This document shows positions 49,344 to 60,500 of a stretch of DNA of 64,000 bases, piece after piece. Under the pieces are notes generated by a model. The model was not told the origin of the DNA. It was given only the letters and a program-made list of their open reading frames with translations, and made no database searches. The stretch covers positions 1 through 64,000 of the forward strand of contig JODI01000022.1 of NCBI GenBank assembly GCA_000720805.1, read 5' to 3'. The stretch's first letter is position 1; each line of letters starts with the position of its first letter. This stretch comes from Streptomyces violaceoruber (GTDB taxonomy: Bacteria > Actinomycetota > Actinomycetes > Streptomycetales > Streptomycetaceae). The translations under genes were made by a program, and so were the position numbers.

Positions 49344-50570
49344 TCAGTCGCCGGCCTCCGCCAGCAGCTTCTGGATCCGGCTCACGCCCTCGACGAGGTC
49401 CTCGTCACCCAGCGCGTACGACAGCCGCAGGTAGCCCGGCGTACCGAAGGCCTCGCCCGGAACGACCGCGACCTCGGCCTCCTCCAGGATCAGCGCGGCC
49501 AGTTCGACCGTGTCCTGCGGGCGCTTGCCGCGGATCTCCTTGCCGAGCAGGGCCTTCACCGAGGGGTAGGCGTAGAACGCGCCTTCGGGCTCCGGGCAGA
49601 GCACGCCGTCGATCTCGTTGAGCATCCGCACGACGGTCCTGCGACGGCGGTCAAAGGCCTCGCGCATCGTCGCCACGGCGTCCAGGTCGCCGGACACGGC
49701 GGCCAGCGCGGCCACCTGGGCCACGTTCGAGACGTTCGAGGTGGCGTGCGACTGCAGGTTCGTCGCGGCCTTGACCACGTCCTTCGGGCCGATGATCCAG
49801 CCGACCCGCCAGCCCGTCATCGCGTACGTCTTGGCGACGCCGTTGACGACGATGCACTTGTCGCGCAGTTCCGGCAGGATCGCGGGCAGCGAGGTGAACG
49901 TCGCGTCACCGTAGACGAGGTGCTCGTAGATCTCGTCGGTCAGCACCCACAGGCCGTGCTCGACGGCCCAGCGGCCGATCGCCTCGGCCTCGGCCTCGCT
50001 GTAGACGGCGCCCGTCGGGTTCGACGGCGACACGAAGAGGACGACCTTCGTCTTCTCCGTGCGGGCCGCCTCCAGCTGCTCGACGGAGACCCGGTAGCCG
50101 GTCGTCTCGTCCGCGACGACCTCCACCGGGACACCGCCGGCCAGCCGGATCGACTCCGGGTACGTCGTCCAGTACGGCGCCGGGACGATGACCTCGTCGC
50201 CCGGGTCGAGGATCGCGGCGAAGGCCTCGTAGATGGCCTGCTTGCCGCCGTTGGTCACCAGGATCTGGGACGCGTCGACCTCGTAGTTCGAGTCGCGCAG
50301 CGTCTTCGCGGCGATCGCGGCCTTCAGCTCGGGCAGACCGCCCGCCGGGGTGTAGCGGTGGTACTTCGGGTTCTTGCAGGCCTCGACGGCCGCCTCGACG
50401 ATGTAGTCCGGGGTCGGGAAGTCGGGCTCACCGGCGCCGAAGCCGATCACCGGCCGCCCGGCGGCCTTCAGTGCCTTGGCCTTGGCGTCCACGGCGAGAG
50501 TGGCGGACTCGGAGATCGCGCCGACTCGGGCGGAGACCCGGCGCTCGGTGGGAGGGGTTGCAGGGCTCAT
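49344..50570 (-). CDS. aspC: Pyridoxal phosphate-dependent (aspartate) aminotransferase
   Basis: 408 residues, fold type I class. [68 protein letters not shown] and the Schiff-base Lys in [16 protein letters not shown] are clear; [11 protein letters not shown] and LRLSYAL complete the C-terminal part. It should interconvert aspartate and oxaloacetate. ATG 50570. Its place before tRNA-Trp-secE is conserved in Streptomyces. Confidence 0.93.
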   Translation of the reverse strand: MSPATPPTERRVSARVGAISESATLAVDAKAKALKAAGRPVIGFGAGEPDFPTPDYIVEAAVEACKNPKYHRYTPAGGLPELKAAIAAKTLRDSNYEVDASQILVTNGGKQAIYEAFAAILDPGDEVIVPAPYWTTYPESIRLAGGVPVEVVADETTGYRVSVEQLEAARTEKTKVVLFVSPSNPTGAVYSEAEAEAIGRWAVEHGLWVLTDEIYEHLVYGDATFTSLPAILPELRDKCIVVNGVAKTYAMTGWRVGWIIGPKDVVKAATNLQSHATSNVSNVAQVAALAAVSGDLDAVATMREAFDRRRRTVVRMLNEIDGVLCPEPEGAFYAYPSVKALLGKEIRGKRPQDTVELAALILEEAEVAVVPGEAFGTPGYLRLSYALGDEDLVEGVSRIQKLLAEAGD

Positions 50571-50704
50571 GGGCCCATCGTTTCAGACCGGAAACCTGCC
50601 CGGCACGGGGGTTTCACGTACTGAACAAGCGCTGAACAACCGTCCGGATTCGGGCCGCAGGCTGGGCGATCTTCCGCGGACAACGCCCTTACGGGCACTT
50701 TCTG

Positions 50705-50734
50705 TTCGACGACCGGCTGCGGAGCACGTACACT
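50705..50734 (+). promoter_or_regulatory. Candidate promoter ahead of tRNA-Trp / secE
   Basis: TTCGAC at 50705-50710, 18-base spacer, TACACT at 50729-50734. A perfect 7-bp hairpin AGTGCTC / GAGCACT (50771-50787) and a second -10-like TACGTT (50801-50806) lie between it and the tRNA. Confidence 0.5.
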
Positions 50735-50819
50735 CTCACCTCGTTGGCCTTCAGCGGGCTGCGCTCAACCAGTGCTCACCGAGCACTCGGTCGGATGCGG
50801 TACGTTGGGGGACGGACAA

Positions 50820-50892
50820 AGGGTCGTAGCTCAATTGGTAGAGCACTGGTCTCCAAAACCAGCGGTTGGGGGTTCAAGTCCCTCCGGCCCTG
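50820..50892 (+). tRNA. tRNA-Trp (CCA)
   Basis: 73 bases. Acceptor AGGGTCG / CGGCCCT (one G-T pair), anticodon loop CTCCAAA with CCA at 50853-50855, T arm GGGG-TTCAAGT-CCCT. It lies 110 bases before secE, as usual in this group. Confidence 0.96.
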
Positions 50893-51002
50893 CTACACAC
50901 ACCTTCGCCAGGATGTGTGCACGCATGTACGTACAGTAATGCACCGCCGTGCGGCTCAGACCGGGCGCGGCACGGCCACGACCCGGGAACAGGTGAGGAC
51001 GA

Positions 51003-51290
51003 ATGGCGGACGCCGTGGGCTCCATCGACACGCCTGACGCCCAGGACGAGGCGCCGGAGTCGAAGAAGAAGACTCGTAAGGGCGGCAAGCGGGCCAAGAA
51101 GGGTCCGCTCAAGCGCCTCGCGCTCTTCTACCGCCAGATCGTCGCGGAACTCCGCAAGGTCGTCTGGCCGACGCGCAACCAGCTGACGACGTACACGACC
51201 GTGGTGATTGTCTTCGTCGTCATCATGATCGGCCTGGTGACCGTGATTGACTATGGACTCAGCCACGCCGCCAAGTACGTCTTCGGCTGA
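51003..51290 (+). CDS. secE: Preprotein translocase subunit SecE
   Basis: 95 residues: a Lys-rich cytoplasmic N-part (ESKKKTRKGGKRAKKG), the conserved amphipathic region FYRQIVAELRKVVWPTRNQL and one membrane helix (VVIVFVVIMIGLVTVIDYGL). It clamps SecY in the membrane. ATG 51003. Confidence 0.95.
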   Translation: MADAVGSIDTPDAQDEAPESKKKTRKGGKRAKKGPLKRLALFYRQIVAELRKVVWPTRNQLTTYTTVVIVFVVIMIGLVTVIDYGLSHAAKYVFG

Positions 51291-51371
51291 GCCGAGAGCG
51301 AAGGGCGCCGTGGTTACCGGCGCCCCTTTTCGCATGTTCCACCCCTATGTATCCAGGAAGAAGCAGCCACC

Positions 51372-52271
51372 GTGTCTGACCAGAACCTGAACGACGCCGT
51401 CGAGCCACACGGACAGGACGTCGAGTCCGTGGAAGACGAGCTCGACATCGTCGAGGGCGCGGACGAGGACCTGGACGAGGTCGAGGCTGCCGACGCCGAG
51501 GCGGGCGAGCCCGCGGAGGAAGCCGCGCTCCACGCCGAGGACGGCGACTCCGATGAGGACGCTGAAGACGCCGCGGACGCCGACGGCGAGCTCGCGGACG
51601 AGGCCGGGGAAGCGGAAGAGGCCGAAGCCGAGGAAGAAGAGCCGGCCGAGCCCGTCGACCCCGTGGTCGCCCTGCGCGAGGAGCTGCGCACCCTCCCCGG
51701 CGAGTGGTACGTCATCCACACCTACGCCGGCTACGAGAACCGCGTGAAGACCAACCTGGAGCAGCGCGCGGTCTCCCTGAACGTCGAGGACTACATCTTC
51801 CAGGCCGAGGTGCCGCAGGAAGAGGTCGTCCAGATCAAGAACGGCGACCGCAAGACCATCCGTCAGAACAAGCTCCCCGGCTATGTGCTGGTGCGCATGG
51901 ACCTGACGAACGAGTCCTGGGGCGTCGTCCGCAACACCCCCGGCGTCACCGGATTCGTGGGCAACGCCTACGACCCGTACCCGCTGACCCTGGACGAGAT
52001 CGTCAAGATGCTCGCCCCGGAGGCCGAGGAGAAGGCCGCCCGTGAGGCCGCCGAGGCCGAGGGCAAGCCGGCTCCGCAGCGCAAGGTCGAGGTCCAGGTG
52101 CTGGACTTCGAGGTCGGCGACTCGGTCACCGTCACCGACGGCCCGTTCGCCACGCTGCAGGCGACCATCAACGAGATCAACGCCGACTCGAAGAAGGTCA
52201 AGGGCCTGGTGGAGATCTTCGGTCGCGAGACGCCGGTCGAGCTGTCCTTCGACCAGATCCAGAAGAACTAG
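51372..52271 (+). CDS. nusG: Transcription termination/antitermination protein NusG
   Basis: 299 residues. The first ~110 are an acidic extension (Glu/Asp/Ala-rich), typical of Streptomyces; then the NGN domain ([38 protein letters not shown]) and a C-terminal KOW ([46 protein letters not shown]). GTG 51372. A strong terminator follows. Confidence 0.96.
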   Translation: MSDQNLNDAVEPHGQDVESVEDELDIVEGADEDLDEVEAADAEAGEPAEEAALHAEDGDSDEDAEDAADADGELADEAGEAEEAEAEEEEPAEPVDPVVALREELRTLPGEWYVIHTYAGYENRVKTNLEQRAVSLNVEDYIFQAEVPQEEVVQIKNGDRKTIRQNKLPGYVLVRMDLTNESWGVVRNTPGVTGFVGNAYDPYPLTLDEIVKMLAPEAEEKAAREAAEAEGKPAPQRKVEVQVLDFEVGDSVTVTDGPFATLQATINEINADSKKVKGLVEIFGRETPVELSFDQIQKN

Positions 52272-52296
52272 CGCCTTCGGCGACAGAGCCACCGGC

Positions 52297-52342
52297 CAGG
52301 TCAGGCGATCGCTCGTGCGACTGCCTGACCTGCTCGGTTTTT
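52297..52342 (+). terminator. nusG intrinsic terminator
   Basis: Ten-bp stem CAGGTCAGGC / GCCTGACCTG with an inner TCGC / GCGA stem, followed by CTCGG and a TTTTT run at about 52338-52342. One of the few U-run terminators in the window; it splits secE-nusG from rplKA. Confidence 0.9.
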
Positions 52343-52422
52343 AGCCGCACGGACCTACCCGTTAGGGTTGTGCGGTTGCCTTCGGGCATCAGGAAACTGA
52401 CAGAAAAGACAGAGGACCCGGA

Positions 52423-52857
52423 ATGCCTCCCAAGAAGAAGAAGGTCACGGGGCTCATCAAGCTCCAGATCCAGGCCGGCGCCGCCAACCCGGCTCCGCCG
52501 GTCGGCCCCGCGCTGGGTCAGCACGGCGTCAACATCATGGAGTTCTGCAAGGCCTACAACGCCGCGACCGAGTCGCAGCGTGGCTGGGTGATCCCGGTGG
52601 AGATCACGGTCTACGAGGACCGCTCCTTCACCTTCGTCACCAAGACGCCGCCGGCCGCGAAGATGATCCTGAAGGCCGCGGGCATCGAGAAGGGCTCCGG
52701 CGAGCCGCACAAGACCAAGGTCGCCAAGATCACCCAGGCGCAGGTCCGCGAGATCGCCACGACCAAGCTGCCCGACCTCAACGCCAACGACCTGGACGCC
52801 GCCGCGAAGATCATCGCCGGTACCGCGCGTTCCATGGGCGTCACGGTCGAGGGCTGA
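52423..52857 (+). CDS. rplK: 50S ribosomal protein L11
   Basis: 144 residues with [37 protein letters not shown] and the C-terminal rRNA-binding part [23 protein letters not shown] 52423. It also supports RelA activation and thiostrepton binding; the Pro-Pro helix (NPAPPVGP) is normal. Confidence 0.97.
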   Translation: MPPKKKKVTGLIKLQIQAGAANPAPPVGPALGQHGVNIMEFCKAYNAATESQRGWVIPVEITVYEDRSFTFVTKTPPAAKMILKAAGIEKGSGEPHKTKVAKITQAQVREIATTKLPDLNANDLDAAAKIIAGTARSMGVTVEG

Positions 52858-52954
52858 GCCCCACCTTCGTAGAGACAGACGCGGCTGAGAAGTCGCACGT
52901 GGCAGGGCCTGCTCGGCCCGTACCACGACTCCTTCAGAACACACAGGAGCAGTT

Positions 52955-53680
52955 GTGAGCAAGCGCAGCAAGGCTCTCCGCGCTGCGGACGCCAAGATCG
53001 ACCGGGAGAAGCTGTACGCCCCGCTCGAGGCCGTCCGTCTCGCCAAGGAGACCTCCACGACCAAGTTCGACGGCACCGTCGAGGTCGCCTTCCGTCTGGG
53101 TGTCGACCCGCGCAAGGCGGACCAGATGGTCCGTGGCACCGTGAACCTCCCGCACGGCACCGGCAAGACCGCCCGGGTCCTGGTCTTCGCGACCGGTGAC
53201 CGTGCCGAGGCCGCGACCGCCGCGGGCGCCGACATCGTCGGCTCCGACGAACTGATCGACGAGGTGTCGAAGGGCCGTCTGGACTTCGACGCCGTCGTCG
53301 CCACCCCGGACCTCATGGGCAAGGTCGGCCGCCTCGGCCGCGTCCTCGGCCCGCGTGGTCTGATGCCGAACCCGAAGACCGGCACCGTGACCCCGGACGT
53401 GGCCAAGGCCGTGACCGAGATCAAGGGCGGCAAGATCGAGTTCCGCGTCGACAAGCACTCGAACCTGCACTTCATCATCGGCAAGTCGTCCTTCGACGAC
53501 ACCAAGCTGGTGGAGAACTACGGCGCGGCCCTGGAGGAGATCCTCCGTCTGAAGCCGTCCGCCGCCAAGGGTCGCTACATCAAGAAGGCCGCGATCAGCA
53601 CCACGATCGGCCCCGGCATTCCGGTCGACCCGAACCGCACCCGCAACCTCCTCGTCGAGGAGGACCCGGCCGCTGTCTGA
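52955..53680 (+). CDS. rplA: 50S ribosomal protein L1
   Basis: 241 residues, full length: [54 protein letters not shown] and [23 protein letters not shown] 52955 with CACAGGAG upstream. L1 probably represses rplKA by binding the leader or the 97-base intergenic segment; no site was worked out here. Confidence 0.97.
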   Translation: MSKRSKALRAADAKIDREKLYAPLEAVRLAKETSTTKFDGTVEVAFRLGVDPRKADQMVRGTVNLPHGTGKTARVLVFATGDRAEAATAAGADIVGSDELIDEVSKGRLDFDAVVATPDLMGKVGRLGRVLGPRGLMPNPKTGTVTPDVAKAVTEIKGGKIEFRVDKHSNLHFIIGKSSFDDTKLVENYGAALEEILRLKPSAAKGRYIKKAAISTTIGPGIPVDPNRTRNLLVEEDPAAV

Positions 53681-53715
53681 CCGGGTCGAGCCTGACGGCT
53701 CGCCACAGTCGGCGA

Positions 53716-53750
53716 CGGGCCCCGCACCTCACACCGAGGTGCGGGGCCCG
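53716..53750 (+). terminator. rplA terminator
   Basis: A perfect 15-bp stem CGGGCCCCGCACCTC / GAGGTGCGGGGCCCG with a 5-base loop, 36 bases after the rplA stop. Confidence 0.9.
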
Positions 53751-53814
53751 TTCCCATGTGCGGGTGACGTGCCCTGGGTTAGCGTGCGAACACGGCAACG
53801 GCACAGGGGGACGT

Positions 53815-54666
53815 ATGAAGTGCACGGACGGGCGCCGTGTCGCGCTCGCGGTCGCGACGGCGCTCGCGCTGACGGGGACGGCCGCCTGCACCTCCTCCGA
53901 GTCCTCCGACACGCCCCGGAAGGACCGCGGCACCAGTGCCCGCTCCCTGGCCGCGCTGCGTTCCGCCGAGCGCTCCATGGCCCGCGCCGCGTCGGCCAGG
54001 GTGCGCTCCACGACCGTCATGGGCAGCCGGCTGTCCATCGCGGCCGACGGCGCCCTCGGCTGGGGCGACGGCCTCACCGGCACCTTCACACTCAGGTACA
54101 CCGGAGGCACGACCGCCGAGAGCCTGCGCGCGCTCGGCATCACGTCGATGGAGGCCCGCTACCTGCCCGACGCCTACTACGCGCGGATGAGCGAGGCGTT
54201 CGCCGAGAAGACCGACGGCAAGCACTGGATCAAGTACGTGTACGACGATCTGGAGGCCCTCGGCGGCGGCGTCGACTTCGCCGACCAGATGCGCAACACC
54301 ACCCCCAACCAGTCGGTGAAGCTGCTGCTGGAGTCCGGGGACGTGCGGAACGTCGGTCGGGAGAAGATCGCCGGGCGCACCGCCACCCACTACTCCGGCA
54401 CGGTGTCGGTCGGCGACGTAGCCGACGCACAGCTGAAGAAGCAGCTCCAGCAGGCACAGGTCACCACGGAGACCGTCGACATCTGGGTCGACGACCGGAA
54501 CCTGCTGATCAAGAAGGTGGAGAAGGGCCGCACGGGGAGCGGTGAGCTGACCCAGACCGCCTACTACAGCGACTACGGCGTTCACGTCACCGCCGCGAAG
54601 CCCCCCGCCGCCGACACCGAGGACTTCCGGGACCTACTGGCGCGGCAGAGCACTCAAACCCCTTGA
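53815..54666 (+). CDS. Putative lipoprotein (first of a pair)
   Basis: 283 residues. A signal peptide (VALAVATALALTGTAAC) ends with a lipobox-like TAAC cysteine at about residue 25, then a Ser-rich linker. The rest (FTLRYTGGTTAESLRA, TATHYSGTVSV, VDIWVDDRNLLIKKVE) fits the LppX/LprG-like or LolA-like shell for carrying lipids or acting as an outer-surface anchor. ATG 53815. A paralogue follows. Confidence 0.82.
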   Translation: MKCTDGRRVALAVATALALTGTAACTSSESSDTPRKDRGTSARSLAALRSAERSMARAASARVRSTTVMGSRLSIAADGALGWGDGLTGTFTLRYTGGTTAESLRALGITSMEARYLPDAYYARMSEAFAEKTDGKHWIKYVYDDLEALGGGVDFADQMRNTTPNQSVKLLLESGDVRNVGREKIAGRTATHYSGTVSVGDVADAQLKKQLQQAQVTTETVDIWVDDRNLLIKKVEKGRTGSGELTQTAYYSDYGVHVTAAKPPAADTEDFRDLLARQSTQTP

Positions 54667-54757
54667 GTCCCACAGGAATTGACGGATCCCTGTCCGCCTC
54701 CTGAGATACGCTCACGGCTTGCCTGTGAATAGTCCATGTGTTCCTTGGGGGGAATCA

Positions 54758-55606
54758 ATGGTGTCTTCCATGCGCGCTTCCGTGCGCCGTAAAGCCACGA
54801 CCGCGGGCCTCGCCGCGCTGCTCCTCGCCGCCGGCGCGGTGGGCTGCGGGACCGAGGAGTCACCGAGCATGTCGCCGGCGGCGGCCGTCGCGAAGGCGGC
54901 GAAGAACACGGAGGACATCACGTCCTTCCGCTACCGCCTGACCGGCCGGGTCCCCGAGGAGGGGCGCGTCAAGGCCGAGGCGTCCATGCGCACCAAGCCG
55001 ACTGTGGCCATGAGCATGAAGATGACGGCCCTCGACCAGGGTGCGGACGGCGCTGCGGAGATCCGGCTCGTCGACAAGGCCATGTACATCGGCGGGGGAG
55101 CCGCGGCCGCCAAGGAGATGGGCGGCAAGAGCTGGATGAAGTTCGACATGTCCGCGTTGGGCAAGAAGGGTCCCGGCCAGAGCGCGCCGGGCGCGAGCCA
55201 GGCGGACCAGAACCCGGCGACCGAGTCCACCTTCCTCACCGGCGCCAAGGACGTGAAGAAGGTCGGCACCGAGACCGTCGACGGCGTCGAGACCACCCGC
55301 TACTCCGGCGTCGTCACCCTCACCGACCTCAAGGCGTCCCTGAAGGGCGAGGGCAAGGCCACCCGCGAGCGGCGCGAGAAGAGCATCAAGCAGTACGAGA
55401 AGTTCGGCGTCGACAAGCTCACCATGGACATGTGGGTCGACGGCGAGGACCACACCAAGCAGTTCCGGATGAAGGGCGACGCCGACAAGGGCCCGCTCGA
55501 CATGACCATCACCTTCCTCGACATCAACAAGCCGGTCACGGTGACGGCCCCGCCGGCCAAGGACACGATGGACCTGGCCGAGATGATGAAGGAACTCCAG
55601 AGCTGA
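54758..55606 (+). CDS. Putative lipoprotein (second of a pair)
   Basis: 282 residues with signal peptide [18 protein letters not shown] (lipobox AVGC). The mature part ([46 protein letters not shown]) is similar to its neighbour and to LppX/LprG-type lipoproteins. ATG 54758 with GGGGGG before. The pair sits between rplA and rplJ, as in S. coelicolor. Confidence 0.85.
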   Translation: MVSSMRASVRRKATTAGLAALLLAAGAVGCGTEESPSMSPAAAVAKAAKNTEDITSFRYRLTGRVPEEGRVKAEASMRTKPTVAMSMKMTALDQGADGAAEIRLVDKAMYIGGGAAAAKEMGGKSWMKFDMSALGKKGPGQSAPGASQADQNPATESTFLTGAKDVKKVGTETVDGVETTRYSGVVTLTDLKASLKGEGKATRERREKSIKQYEKFGVDKLTMDMWVDGEDHTKQFRMKGDADKGPLDMTITFLDINKPVTVTAPPAKDTMDLAEMMKELQS

Positions 55607-55645
55607 GCCCCGGCGGACCGGGGGCCGAGGGTCGTACGACCGGAT

Positions 55646-55675
55646 TTGCTTGACGGCGATCCGGTCGCGTACTCT
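55646..55675 (+). promoter_or_regulatory. Candidate rplJL promoter
   Basis: TTGCTT (55646-55651), 18-base spacer, TACTCT (55670-55675), just upstream of the L10 leader. Weak -35 but suitable place. Confidence 0.45.
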
Positions 55676-55682
55676 CCTACAG

Positions 55683-55913
55683 AAGCCAAAGACCGCTGGT
55701 CGTTGCCGTGTGCTCGTGAGAGGGCTCGGTGGCCGAAGGATCCGCTGAAAAGTGCGGACGACCCGCGCAGGTGACTGTGGAAGTGCTCCCGGGAACTCGC
55801 CGCTTACGCTGCGAATGTCCGGTAGAGCTACGCCCCTGCGCCTGCGCCGGGGCGTTTCGTTTTGCCCAGCCCCTTCCGAGCGGTCGTCATCACCCGGAAG
55901 GAGGCCGACGCTC
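55683..55913 (+). ncRNA. Ribosomal protein L10 leader with attenuator
   Basis: A long untranslated leader before rplJ, starting with a segment AAAGACCGCTGGTCGTTGCC that fits the L10-L12 binding leader known in actinobacteria. A late hairpin CGCCCC / GGGGCG (55831-55854) followed by TTTCGTTTT acts like an attenuator. L10(L12)4 binding should stop rplJL when free L10 is in excess. Confidence 0.78.
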
Positions 55914-56444
55914 ATGGCAAGGCCCGACAAGGCTGCCGCGGTGGCCGAGCTCGCGGAGCAGTTCCGCAGCTCGAACGCCGCTGTGCTGACCGAGTACCGG
56001 GGTCTCACCGTCGCGCAGCTCAAGAACCTGCGCCGCTCGCTCGGTGAGAACGCCCAGTACGCCGTGGTGAAGAACACGCTGACCAAGATTGCGGCCAACG
56101 AGGCCGGGATCTCGACGCTCGACGACCTGTTCAACGGTCCGACGGCAGTTGCCTTCGTCACCGGTGACCCGGTGGAGTCGGCGAAGGGTCTTCGTGACTT
56201 CGCCAAGGACAACCCGAACCTCGTCATCAAGGGCGGTGTCCTTGACGGCAAGGTGCTGTCCGCCGACGAGATCAAGAAGCTTGCGGACCTCGAGTCCCGC
56301 GAGGTTCTGCTCTCCAAGCTGGCGGGTGCCTTCAAGGGCAAGCAGTCCCAGGCTGCTTCGCTCTTCCAGGCGCTTCCCTCGAAGCTCGTCCGCACGGTGG
56401 ACGCGCTTCGCGCCAAGCACGAAGAGCAGGGCGGTGCCGAGTAA
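55914..56444 (+). CDS. rplJ: 50S ribosomal protein L10
   Basis: 176 residues: [53 protein letters not shown] and the C-terminal helix that binds L7/L12 dimers. ATG 55914 with GGAAGGAGG upstream. Confidence 0.96.
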   Translation: MARPDKAAAVAELAEQFRSSNAAVLTEYRGLTVAQLKNLRRSLGENAQYAVVKNTLTKIAANEAGISTLDDLFNGPTAVAFVTGDPVESAKGLRDFAKDNPNLVIKGGVLDGKVLSADEIKKLADLESREVLLSKLAGAFKGKQSQAASLFQALPSKLVRTVDALRAKHEEQGGAE

Positions 56445-56580
56445 CTCGGCTCGCGCAGTGACCGCCGCCTGAGGGCACGCCGGAAGGCACGCCTGCAGCA
56501 GTGGTCGTAGCGGGCCGAACGTACGCCCGCCATACATGTACATCCCGGCACCAGCCGAATTAGTGGAAGGATCGCCCACC

Positions 56581-56967
56581 ATGGCGAAGCTCAGCCAGGA
56601 AGACCTGCTCGCGCAGTTCGAGGAGATGACCCTCATCGAGCTCTCCGAGTTCGTGAAGGCCTTCGAGGAGAAGTTCGACGTCACCGCCGCCGCCGCGGTC
56701 GCCGCCGTCGCCCCGGGCGCCCCGGGTGCCCCGGCCGCCGCCGAGGTCGAGGAGAAGGACGAGTTCGACGTCATCCTCACCGGCGCCGGCGAGAAGAAGA
56801 TCCAGGTCATCAAGGTCGTGCGTGAGCTGACCTCCCTGGGTCTGAAGGAGGCCAAGGACCTCGTAGACGGCGCTCCGAAGCCGGTCCTCGAGAAGGTCGC
56901 CAAGGACGCCGCCGAGAAGGCCGCCGAGTCCCTCAAGGGCGCCGGCGCCTCCGTCGAGGTCAAGTGA
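56581..56967 (+). CDS. rplL: 50S ribosomal protein L7/L12
   Basis: 128 residues: N-terminal dimerisation part ([29 protein letters not shown]), Ala/Pro hinge, and the C-terminal factor-binding domain ([33 protein letters not shown]). ATG 56581 with GGAAGGA upstream. Confidence 0.97.
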   Translation: MAKLSQEDLLAQFEEMTLIELSEFVKAFEEKFDVTAAAAVAAVAPGAPGAPAAAEVEEKDEFDVILTGAGEKKIQVIKVVRELTSLGLKEAKDLVDGAPKPVLEKVAKDAAEKAAESLKGAGASVEVK

Positions 56968-57038
56968 CCCCACGGAGTCCGCAGGACTCTCCAGCCCGCT
57001 GACACGGTCCCTCTGAGAGGGCTGTAACGCTGAGGCAG

Positions 57039-57074
57039 CGAAGAGCGATCATCCATCCGGGTGGTCGCTCTTCG
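57039..57074 (+). terminator. Hairpin between rplL and rpoB
   Basis: A 16-bp stem CGAAGAGCGATCATCC / GGGTGGTCGCTCTTCG with two G-U pairs and a 4-base loop, 71 bases after the rplL stop. It may be a partial terminator or an RNA-processing site between the ribosomal and RNA-polymerase genes. Confidence 0.75.
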
Positions 57075-57103
57075 GCGTTCCTGGAGGGGTGGCCACGGTT
57101 ACC

Positions 57104-57131
57104 TTGCACTCGCGTATGCGAGGGGTATGGT
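57104..57131 (+). promoter_or_regulatory. Candidate promoter upstream of rpoB (distal)
   Basis: TTGCAC (57104-57109), 16-base spacer, TATGGT (57126-57131). Lies in the 580-base rplL-rpoB gap, which has no gene. Confidence 0.45.
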
Positions 57132-57336
57132 GATCTTCGTTGTGTCTCCGGGTGCCCAGGGTTCGGGCAAGGGAGGCCTTGACGAACCGCACGCAGCGCG
57201 CAATTCTCAGGACGCGTCGTGACAACGGATCCGAATCCGAGGCATGGATCGGCGACGAAGAGGGCAGTATCAACGTGCGTTGAGGGCAGGCATGCCAAGG
57301 GCGTTGAGGACAACGAGGGTCACAGAAAATCGGGGC

Positions 57337-57365
57337 TGGACATCAGTGCGCCAAGTGGCTACACT
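57337..57365 (+). promoter_or_regulatory. Candidate rpoBC promoter (proximal)
   Basis: TGGACA (57337-57342), 17-base spacer, TACACT (57360-57365): a good fit to a HrdB-type promoter. It would give a leader of about 180 bases before rpoB. Confidence 0.6.
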
Positions 57366-57547
57366 GACCCTTTGCGCTGCCTGTTAGCTGCCTCCTGCCC
57401 GTCACCAGGGGCATGCCCTCACTTGAGCCTCGAGAAACAGACCGTATTTGATCAGGCCCTTTCGCCTGTCAGGCACTGTCCGTCCTCGGGTACGGGAGAG
57501 GGACCGGTACGCGCGTAGTGAGTCCGAGCCCTCGGAAGGACCCCCTC

Positions 57548-60500
57548 TTGGCCGCCTCGCGCACTGCCTCGACCGCGAATACGAACAACGGCGCCAGCAC
57601 CGCCCCGCTGCGCATCTCCTTTGCAAAGATCAAGGAGCCCCTCGAGGTTCCGAACCTTCTCGCGCTGCAAACCGAGAGCTTTGACTGGCTGCTCGGCAAC
57701 GACGCGTGGAAGGCTCGCGTCGAGGCGGCTCTGGATTCCGGTCAGGACGTCCCCACCAAGTCCGGTCTGGAGGAGATCTTCGAGGAGATCTCCCCGATCG
57801 AGGACTTCTCAGGGTCGATGTCGCTGACGTTCCGCGACCACCGTTTCGAGCCGCCGAAGAACAGCATCGACGAGTGCAAGGAGCGCGACTTCACGTACGC
57901 GGCTCCGCTCTTCGTGACGGCCGAGTTCACCAACAACGAAACCGGCGAGATCAAGTCCCAGACCGTCTTCATGGGCGACTTCCCGCTCATGACCGGCAAG
58001 GGCACCTTCGTCATCAACGGCACCGAGCGTGTCGTGGTGTCGCAGCTGGTCCGCTCGCCCGGTGTCTACTTCGACTCCTCCATCGACAAGACGTCCGACA
58101 AGGACATCTTCTCCGCCAAGATCATCCCGTCCCGGGGTGCCTGGCTGGAGATGGAGATCGACAAGCGCGACATGGTCGGTGTGCGCATCGACCGCAAGCG
58201 CAAGCAGTCCGTGACCGTTCTCCTCAAGGCTCTCGGCTGGACCACCGAGCAGATCCTCGAGGAGTTCGGCGAGTACGAGTCCATGCGCGCCACCCTGGAG
58301 AAGGACCACACCCAGGGCCAGGACGACGCGCTGCTCGACATCTACCGCAAGCTCCGTCCGGGCGAGCCGCCCACGCGCGAGGCCGCGCAGACGCTGCTCG
58401 AGAACCTCTACTTCAACCCGAAGCGCTACGACCTCGCCAAGGTCGGCCGCTACAAGGTGAACAAGAAGCTCGGCGCGGACGAGCCGCTGGACGCCGGTGT
58501 GCTCACCACCGACGACATCATCGCCACCATCAAGTACCTGGTGAAGCTGCACGCCGGTGAGACCGAGACGGTCGGCGAGTCCGGTCGCTCGATCATGGTC
58601 GAGACGGACGACATCGACCACTTCGGCAACCGTCGTATCCGCAGCGTCGGCGAGCTGATCCAGAACCAGGTCCGTACGGGTCTCGCCCGTATGGAGCGGG
58701 TCGTGCGTGAGCGCATGACCACCCAGGACGTCGAGGCGATCACGCCGCAGACCCTGATCAACATCCGGCCGGTCGTCGCCTCCATCAAGGAGTTCTTCGG
58801 CACCAGCCAGCTGTCCCAGTTCATGGACCAGAACAACCCGCTGTCGGGTCTGACGCACAAGCGTCGTCTCAACGCGCTCGGCCCGGGTGGTCTGTCCCGT
58901 GAGCGGGCCGGCTTCGAGGTCCGTGACGTGCACCCCTCGCACTACGGCCGCATGTGCCCGATCGAGACGCCGGAAGGCCCGAACATCGGTCTGATCGGCT
59001 CGCTGGCCTCCTACGGGCGGGTCAACGCGTTCGGCTTCATCGAGACGCCGTACCGCCGGGTCACCGAGGGTGTCGTCACCGACGAGGTCGACTACCTGAC
59101 CGCCGACGAGGAGGACCGCTTCGTCATCGCGCAGGCCAACGCGCCGCTGACTGACGAGTTCCGGTTCGAGGAGTCGCGTGTGCTGGTCCGCCGTCGTGGC
59201 GGAGAGGTCGACTACGTCCCCGGTGACGACGTCGACTACATGGACGTCTCGCCGCGCCAGATGGTGTCGGTCGCGACCGCCATGATCCCGTTCCTCGAGC
59301 ACGACGACGCCAACCGTGCCCTCATGGGCGCGAACATGATGCGTCAGGCCGTGCCGCTCATCAAGTCCGAGTCCCCGCTCGTCGGCACCGGCATGGAGTA
59401 CCGCTCCGCAGCCGACGCCGGCGACGTGGTCAAGGCCGAGAAGGACGGTGTGGTCCAGGAGGTCTCCGCGGACTACATCACCACCGCCAACGACGACGGC
59501 ACGTACATCACGTACCGCCTGGCCAAGTTCTCGCGCTCCAACCAGGGCACCTCGGTCAACCAGAAGGTCATCGTCAACGAGGGCGACCGGATCATCGAGG
59601 GCCAGGTCCTGGCCGACGGTCCGGCCACCGAGAACGGCGAGATGGCGCTGGGCAAGAACCTGCTCGTGGCGTTCATGCCGTGGGAGGGTCACAACTACGA
59701 GGACGCGATCATCCTGTCGCAGCGCCTCGTGCAGGACGACGTCCTCTCCTCGATCCACATCGAGGAGCACGAGGTCGACGCCCGTGACACCAAGCTCGGC
59801 CCCGAGGAGATCACCCGGGACATCCCGAACGTCTCCGAGGAGGTCCTCGCCGACCTCGACGAGCGCGGGATCATCCGGATCGGTGCCGAGGTCGTCGCCG
59901 GTGACATCCTCGTCGGCAAGGTCACGCCCAAGGGTGAGACCGAGCTGACCCCCGAGGAGCGCCTGCTCCGCGCGATCTTCGGTGAGAAGGCGCGCGAGGT
60001 GCGCGACACCTCGCTGAAGGTGCCGCACGGCGAGATCGGCAAGGTCATCGGCGTCCGCGTCTTCGACCGTGAGGAGGGCGACGAGCTGCCGCCGGGCGTG
60101 AACCAGCTGGTTCGTGTCTACGTGGCGCAGAAGCGCAAGATCACGGACGGTGACAAGCTCGCCGGCCGCCACGGCAACAAGGGTGTCATCTCCAAGATCC
60201 TGCCCATCGAGGACATGCCGTTCCTCGAGGACGGGACCCCGGTCGACATCATCCTCAACCCGCTGGGTGTGCCGTCCCGAATGAACCCGGGACAGGTGCT
60301 GGAGATCCACCTCGGCTGGCTCGCCAGCCGCGGCTGGGACGTCTCCGGTCTCGCCGACGAGTGGGCGCAGCGACTGCAGGTCATCGGCGCTGACCAGGTC
60401 GAGCCCGGCACCAACGTCGCCACCCCCGTCTTCGACGGTGCGCGTGAGGACGAGCTCGCGGGTCTGCTGCAGCACACCATCCCGAACCGCGACGGGGACC

